Both the position numbers and the translations under genes were made by a program. From Halobellus limi (GTDB lineage Archaea > Halobacteriota > Halobacteria > Halobacteriales > Haloferacaceae), in NCBI RefSeq assembly GCF_004799685.1, contig NZ_CP031311.1, positions 1,240,001-1,304,000 on the forward strand: a DNA stretch of 64,000 bases, in the 5' to 3' direction. This document shows positions 60,212 through 64,000 of this stretch, one piece after another (position 1 is the stretch's first letter; every line of letters begins with the position of its first letter). The notes below the pieces were generated by a model. It was not told where the DNA came from, searched no databases, and saw only the letters and a program-made list of their open reading frames with translations.

Positions 60212-61276
60212 ATGAAAGCCGTCCAGTTCACGGGCCACGGCGACCGCGACGTCATCGAGTACGGCGAGTTCCCCGACCCCGAGATCGACCGCGACGAGGC
60301 CCTCGTCGACGTGAAGGCCGGTGCGCTGAATCACCTCGACGTCTGGACCCGACGGGGGCTCCCGGGGCTCGACCTCCAGTTCCCGCACGTCCCCGGCAGC
60401 GATATGGCCGGCGTCGTGCGGGAGGTCGGCGAGGACGTGACGCGCGTGGCCCCCGGCGACCGCGTCGCCCTCTTCGCAGGCGTCGGTGGCGACGGCGGAG
60501 ACGACGAGGCGGGCGGGGCCGCGGCGTCCCCCCGCCGCGACGACCCGACGCTGTCGCCCGACTTCCACATCATCGGCGAGCACGCCCGCGGCGTCCACTC
60601 GGAGTACGCTGCCGTTCCCGCCGAGAACCTCGTCGCCGTCCCCGAGCACGTTGCGTGGGAGGTCGCCGCGGCGGCGCCGCTCGTCTTCGGGACGGCCTGG
60701 CGGATGCTGATCCACCGCGCGGAGGTGCGCGCCGGCGAGCACGTCCTGGTGCACGGCGCCTCCGGCGGCGTCGGTCACGCGGCGGTGCAGATCGCCGACC
60801 ACGCCGGCTGTGAGGTGTACGCTACCGCGTCCTCCGCTGAGAAACTCGAACACGCGGCCGACTGCGGGGCCGACCACGGCATCGACTACGAGGAGACGGA
60901 CTTCGCCAGGGAGGTCTACGACCTGACCGACGGCCGCGGCGTCGACGTCGTCGTCGATCACGTCGGCGACGCCACCTACGAGGGCTCGCTGAAGAGCCTC
61001 CGGAAGGGCGGCCGGTTCGTAACCTGCGGGGCGACCACGGGACCGAACCCCGACGCCGCGCTGAATCGGGTGTTCTTCAACCAGTTGGAAATCATCGGCT
61101 CGACGATGGCGACGCCCGAACAGGCCGAGGAGGTCCTGGAACTCGTCTGGGACGGCGTCTTCGAGCCGCGGATCCGCGAGACGCTGCCGATGAGCGAGAC
61201 CGCCCGCGCCCACGGACTGATCGAGAACCGGGAGGGCTTTGGCAAGGTAGTCGTAATTCCGGACAGTGAACCCTGA
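60212..61276 (+). CDS. Zinc-independent MDR quinone oxidoreductase/alcohol dehydrogenase
   Basis: 354 residues, medium-chain dehydrogenase fold. The N-terminal GroES-like domain has ALNHLDVWTRRGLPG and VPGSDMAGVVREVGEDV; the cofactor site is VLVHGASGGVGHAAVQIADHAG (NADPH-type AxxGGVG). The canonical catalytic-zinc Cys/His pattern and structural four-Cys loop are absent, matching quinone oxidoreductase/crotonyl-CoA reductase-like members. A surface acidic/Gly insert sits near residue 90. It overlaps the next small gene by 11 bases. Confidence 0.85.
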   Translation: MKAVQFTGHGDRDVIEYGEFPDPEIDRDEALVDVKAGALNHLDVWTRRGLPGLDLQFPHVPGSDMAGVVREVGEDVTRVAPGDRVALFAGVGGDGGDDEAGGAAASPRRDDPTLSPDFHIIGEHARGVHSEYAAVPAENLVAVPEHVAWEVAAAAPLVFGTAWRMLIHRAEVRAGEHVLVHGASGGVGHAAVQIADHAGCEVYATASSAEKLEHAADCGADHGIDYEETDFAREVYDLTDGRGVDVVVDHVGDATYEGSLKSLRKGGRFVTCGATTGPNPDAALNRVFFNQLEIIGSTMATPEQAEEVLELVWDGVFEPRIRETLPMSETARAHGLIENREGFGKVVVIPDSEP

Positions 61277-61565
61277 CGACGGCGGATACGTCCATCGGCC
61301 GGGGGAGACGGACGCGGCCGCGGAGGCCCGGGAGTCGGAATCGGGTGATGACGGCGACGGCTTCGGCACGCGCGGGTGGGTGCTCGTCGCCGTCCTCGTG
61401 GTCTGCCTGCTGGTCGTTCCCGGCGTCATCTACGTCCGGCCGGGCGTCCTCTCGGCGATCGGAATCCCCTACATCGCCTCTTTGCTCGTGCTCCCGCTGC
61501 TTCCGGCGGCGGTCCTCGGACTGACCGCCGTCTGGGCGATGACCGCGGCGACGGACGACGAGTGA
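61266..61565 (+). CDS. Small haloarchaeal membrane protein
   Basis: 99 residues from GTG 61266. An acidic cytoplasmic N-terminus (1-35) is followed by two helices (about 37-57 and 64-92) with VRPGVLSAIGIPYI between. No known family. The overlap with the oxidoreductase gene suggests cotranscription and coupled translation. Confidence 0.65.
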   Translation: MNPDDGGYVHRPGETDAAAEARESESGDDGDGFGTRGWVLVAVLVVCLLVVPGVIYVRPGVLSAIGIPYIASLLVLPLLPAAVLGLTAVWAMTAATDDE

Positions 61566-61683
61566 GCGACGAACAACGGCGTCGAAGAGATACTCGCCGT
61601 GCGCCAAATCCGCTGATTGCGCTTCGACTTGAACGTTGCCGGAAAGACTTATTGCCGAGTGTGTGTGACAACCTCTCGCACAG

Positions 61684-62034
61684 ATGTTCGAAACGTTCTC
61701 GACGGGCTACTACCTGGGACGGCTGTACGTCGAACCAGCCGACAGGGACGTCCCCGCGATACAGCGGGCGGACCACGAACGGGTGAACGAGCGCCTCTAC
61801 GGCGACGAGGGGCTCTTCAGAACCGACGCGCCGCTCGTGATGAAACTCGACAGCGGTCACATTCCGGTGCTCGGCGACGACGACGTTCCCTCGGGAACGC
61901 TCGCCGTGCCCGAGTCGGTCACCGACGGCGACCTCCCCGCCGAGCGCGACGTGTTGTTGGCGAAATCCGATCGCGCCGCGGAACTACTCAAGTACTCGGG
62001 CTATCGATTCGGCGACGACAACGCCGTGGCGTGA
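61684..62034 (+). CDS. DUF5802 family protein
   Basis: 116 residues. MFETFSTGYYLGRLYVEP is the characteristic start of this haloarchaeal family. PLVMKLDSGHIPVLGDDDVPSGTLAVPESV and LLAKSDRAAELL are further matching blocks. Function unknown. CTTATTGCC at about 61646-61654 is the probable TATA box. Confidence 0.82.
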   Translation: MFETFSTGYYLGRLYVEPADRDVPAIQRADHERVNERLYGDEGLFRTDAPLVMKLDSGHIPVLGDDDVPSGTLAVPESVTDGDLPAERDVLLAKSDRAAELLKYSGYRFGDDNAVA

Positions 62035-62070
62035 TCCGCTGCCGCGGCGGGGATCGTCCCGACGGAATCG

Positions 62071-62160
62071 CGACTCGGTCGCCTCCGTCCCCCGCAGAGA
62101 GCGCGGCTCGCTCGCCTCCGTCCCCGCCGGGACCGCGGCTCACTCCTCTCCGGCGCTCAC
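62071..62160. repeat. Imperfect 32-33-base tandem repeat over a stop codon
   Basis: Unit 1 (62071-62103) and unit 2 (62104-62135) share TCGCCTCCGTCCCC in the middle and CGRCTCG at the start; a diverged third unit begins CGGCTCACTC at 62136. The TGA of the siroheme decarboxylase gene (62142-62140, minus strand) lies in unit 3. Confidence 0.75.
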
Positions 62161-63240
62161 CAGTTCGTCGTAGCGCGCGCCGGTCTGTTTCAGCGTCGCC
62201 GTCGAGTAGAGCCGTTCGTGCTCGACGGGCAGGTACTCCGCGGCGAGTTCGTCGATCTTGGCGTCGACGGCGTCGGCCTCGCGGCCGTGAATCATCGTGA
62301 ACAGGTTGTACGGCCAGTCCTGCTCGGGCCGGCGGGGTCGGTGATAACACAGGGTGACGTACGGGAGTTCGCCGACCGCCTCCCCGCGGGCGTCGAGTTC
62401 GTCGTCGGGGACGTCCCAGACGACCATACAGTTCGCGTCGAAGCCGGTCACGACGTGGTTGACGATACAGCCGATCCGCTTGATGCACCCGTCGTCGAGC
62501 AGTCGCTCGACGGCGTCGATCACGTCGTCGACGCCGGCACCAGCGCCCGCGCCGCGCTCGGCGTCTTCGCCGTCGCTGGCGCCGCGATCGGCGTCGATCT
62601 GCGCTGCGATGTCCCGGTACGGCGTCGACGACAGCGGAAAGCCGTCCTGGATGGCGACGAGGAGGTCGGCCTCCAGTTCGGTCAGGTCGCCGGCGGCCTC
62701 CTCGGAGATCCGCGTCGCCGACGCGTCCGTCGCGGCGAGGCTCTCGCGGGCGAAGGAGTCGTCGTTGACCACCGGGAATTCGAGGTCGATGTAGTAGTCC
62801 GTGAGCATCGGGAGGTTGAGAACCTCGCATCCCGTCCGCTCCTCGATCTCGTCGAGGATCGAATCGCGCTTCTCTCGGGAGGCCGCGGTGACGACGAACC
62901 ACATGTTCCACTCGTGGTCCCGGCGGTAGTTGTGGTTCACCTGTCGGTAGCCGTTGATGACCTCCGCGACCTCGTCGAAGCGCTCCTCGGGGGCCGAAAC
63001 CGCGGCGAGCGTCGAACTGCCGATGACGGGGGGGTTGAGCACCGCGCCGAACCGACGGAAGACGCCCCGCTCGCGAAGCCGACGAACGCGGTCGAGAGCC
63101 TCCTCCTCGCCGATCCCGAGGTCGTCGCCGACGACCCGGAAGGGCCGCTCGACGACCGGAAAGCCGCTCTGGTACTCGTCGACGAGCGCGGCGTCGATCT
63201 CGTCGAGGTCGGCGCGCCAGTCGTCCTCCAGTGCACTCAT
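62140..63240 (-). CDS. ahbAB: Fused siroheme decarboxylase (AhbA/AhbB, NirDL-type)
   Basis: 366 residues made of two homologous halves, each an AsnC/Lrp-type winged helix plus a ligand domain. Half 1 is about 14-165 (VERPFRVVGDDLGIGEEEALDRVRRL, VNHNYRRDHEWNMWFVV) and half 2 about 185-360 (LSSTPYRDIAAQI, LCYHRPRRPEQDWPYNLFTMIHG). HNYRR and HRPRR with nearby WNMWF/WPYNLF are the active-site arginine/His regions of siroheme decarboxylases. The pair converts siroheme to didecarboxysiroheme in the archaeal heme pathway, and haloarchaea often carry both halves in one chain. Commonly misannotated as Lrp/AsnC regulators. AAGGAGG about 5 bases upstream supports ATG 63240. Confidence 0.85.
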   Translation of the reverse strand: MSALEDDWRADLDEIDAALVDEYQSGFPVVERPFRVVGDDLGIGEEEALDRVRRLRERGVFRRFGAVLNPPVIGSSTLAAVSAPEERFDEVAEVINGYRQVNHNYRRDHEWNMWFVVTAASREKRDSILDEIEERTGCEVLNLPMLTDYYIDLEFPVVNDDSFARESLAATDASATRISEEAAGDLTELEADLLVAIQDGFPLSSTPYRDIAAQIDADRGASDGEDAERGAGAGAGVDDVIDAVERLLDDGCIKRIGCIVNHVVTGFDANCMVVWDVPDDELDARGEAVGELPYVTLCYHRPRRPEQDWPYNLFTMIHGREADAVDAKIDELAAEYLPVEHERLYSTATLKQTGARYDELVSAGEE

Positions 63241-63379
63241 TACATCCTCCTTGGACCGGACGAACGTACCTATTTCGGCCTCGGGCGGGACTGTCGGTTC
63301 TCCCCCTCCGGACCGTCGTTCCGGCGCCGCGAGAATCGAACCGATCACTTTTGACCGTCGGACACCAACCCTGGTCTAT

Positions 63380-64000
63380 ATGGCGCAAGCGCCGGAGACC
63401 GCCGAATTCGGGGAGTGGCCGCTGAAACGACTGATGACCGAGGTCGTCGGCACGGGCGTGAAATCCGCTGAGGATATGACGCGCGAGCAGGCGACGGAGG
63501 CGATGGAGCGAATCCTCGCCGGCGAACCCGATCACACGACGCTCGGAGCGTTCTGGTTGGCGAATCGCTGGAAGCACAACAACGCGGAGGAACTGGCCGC
63601 CTACGCCGACGTCATCGCCGAGGACGTCGTCTACGCCGAGCCCGACGCCGACCCCGTCGACTGCGGGGCGAACTACGACGGCAAGGGCGACACCGCCATC
63701 CTCGGGGCCGCGGCGGGCATCGTCGCCGCCGGCGCGGGAACGCCCGTCGTCGTCCACTCGGGCGACCGCGTCCCGACGCAGAAACAGGACGCCTACAAGC
63801 ACGTCCTCGACGAACTCGGAATCCGAACGGAACTCGTCCCCACGGAGAGCGCGGACATGGTCGACGAGACGGGCTTCGGCTTCTACTACCAGCCCGAGTT
63901 CGCCCCGCGCGTCCACGCGCTGTGGGACCGCCGCGACCAGATGGGCGTGCGGACGTTCGTCAACACCGTCGAGACGATCGCCAACCCCGCGAGAGCCGAC
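63380..64000 (+). CDS. TrpD-family paralogue, N-terminal part
   Basis: The first 207 residues; the gene runs past the end of the window. It reads as an anthranilate phosphoribosyltransferase-like (TrpD2) protein: N-terminal helical domain (EFGEWPLKRLMTEVVGTG, EPDHTTLGAFWLANRWKHN), then the PRPP region VDCGANYDGKGDTAIL, which replaces the canonical GTGGD with NYDGKGD, and a Rossmann-like part (PVVVHSGDRVPTQKQDAYKHVLDELGI). In haloarchaea this is a separate paralogue beside the real trpD. Whether it could do TrpD chemistry is unknown. CTTTTGACC about 28 bases upstream is a TATA candidate. Confidence 0.75.
   Translation, partial: MAQAPETAEFGEWPLKRLMTEVVGTGVKSAEDMTREQATEAMERILAGEPDHTTLGAFWLANRWKHNNAEELAAYADVIAEDVVYAEPDADPVDCGANYDGKGDTAILGAAAGIVAAGAGTPVVVHSGDRVPTQKQDAYKHVLDELGIRTELVPTESADMVDETGFGFYYQPEFAPRVHALWDRRDQMGVRTFVNTVETIANPARAD

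Noticed and set aside
62140-63240. Lrp/AsnC-type transcription regulator
   Set aside because: Two AsnC-like halves with conserved Arg/His/Trp active-site blocks fit fused siroheme decarboxylase better.

Overview
The window is one continuous stretch of a haloarchaeal (class Halobacteria) chromosome. The evidence is very high GC, strongly acidic proteins, TATA boxes about 26-28 bases upstream of many start codons (leaderless transcripts), GTG starts, 4-base ATGA/GTGA gene overlaps, a bacterioruberin-type carotenoid cluster and many small Halobacteria-specific proteins. I cannot name genus or species. It is mostly core chromosome with little mobile DNA. About 70 protein genes, one tRNA-Val(GAC), one MITE-like element and several short repeats are described.

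Layout. 1-12.4 kb: partial metallo-beta-lactamase protein, response regulator with PAS domain, alpha/beta hydrolase, archaeal ornithine cyclodeaminase, UspA, calcium-type P-ATPase, VIT1/CCC1 plus DUF211 pair, PurD-like ATP-grasp enzyme, DoxX, ZIP transporter and SDR. 12.5-17.2 kb: carotenoid cluster crtD-lyeJ-cruF with crtB convergent, plus a small zinc-finger protein. 17.3-20.6 kb: B12-dependent ribonucleotide reductase nrdJ with a short upstream ORF ending directly at its start codon. 21-25.5 kb: tryptophan operon trpD-F-E-G, with trpD frameshifted. 25.8-28.6 kb: tRNA-Val, a short VapB-like antitoxin remnant, two Tat lipoproteins and a MITE-like palindromic element. 28.6-33.7 kb: J-domain/ferredoxin fusion, CBS/HPF-like fusion, radB, a RuvC/RNase H-fold protein and larC. 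33.9-42 kb: Cdc48-type AAA ATPase, LUD protein, UspA, HerA and NurA, HAD hydrolase. 42-44 kb: hypothetical protein and Mrp/NBP35 ATPase. 44.1-54.8 kb: a minus-strand respiratory nitrate reductase operon (narA-B-C-orf-G-H-orf-J-orf-orf) whose genes almost all overlap by four bases. 54.9-64 kb: DUF2240, a frameshifted AMP-binding-like gene, two cupins, a CaCA antiporter, DnaJ, a quinone oxidoreductase, DUF5802, a fused siroheme decarboxylase and the start of a second TrpD-family gene.

How genes work together. NarG/NarH with the heme-b protein, Rieske protein and cytochrome b form an outward-facing nitrate reductase fed from the quinone pool, with NarJ for assembly; a palindrome beside the operon TATA box suggests oxygen/nitrate-responsive control. 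CrtB, CrtD, LyeJ and CruF build bacterioruberin from GGPP-derived phytoene/lycopene. HerA and NurA form the archaeal DNA end-resection pair. TrpD-F-E-G make and process anthranilate; the frameshift in trpD and the TrpD paralogue at the right edge should be considered together.

Most useful second looks: an inverted copy pair of a ~100-bp sequence bracketing the mrp-nar region; repeated short tandem duplications lying on stop codons; two frameshifts both in G5 runs; a CBS/ribosome-hibernation-like fusion; a 36-aa ORF threaded between narH and the next gene; and a hydrolase with Asp at the nucleophile position. No CRISPR array, rRNA, complete insertion sequence or prophage was seen.
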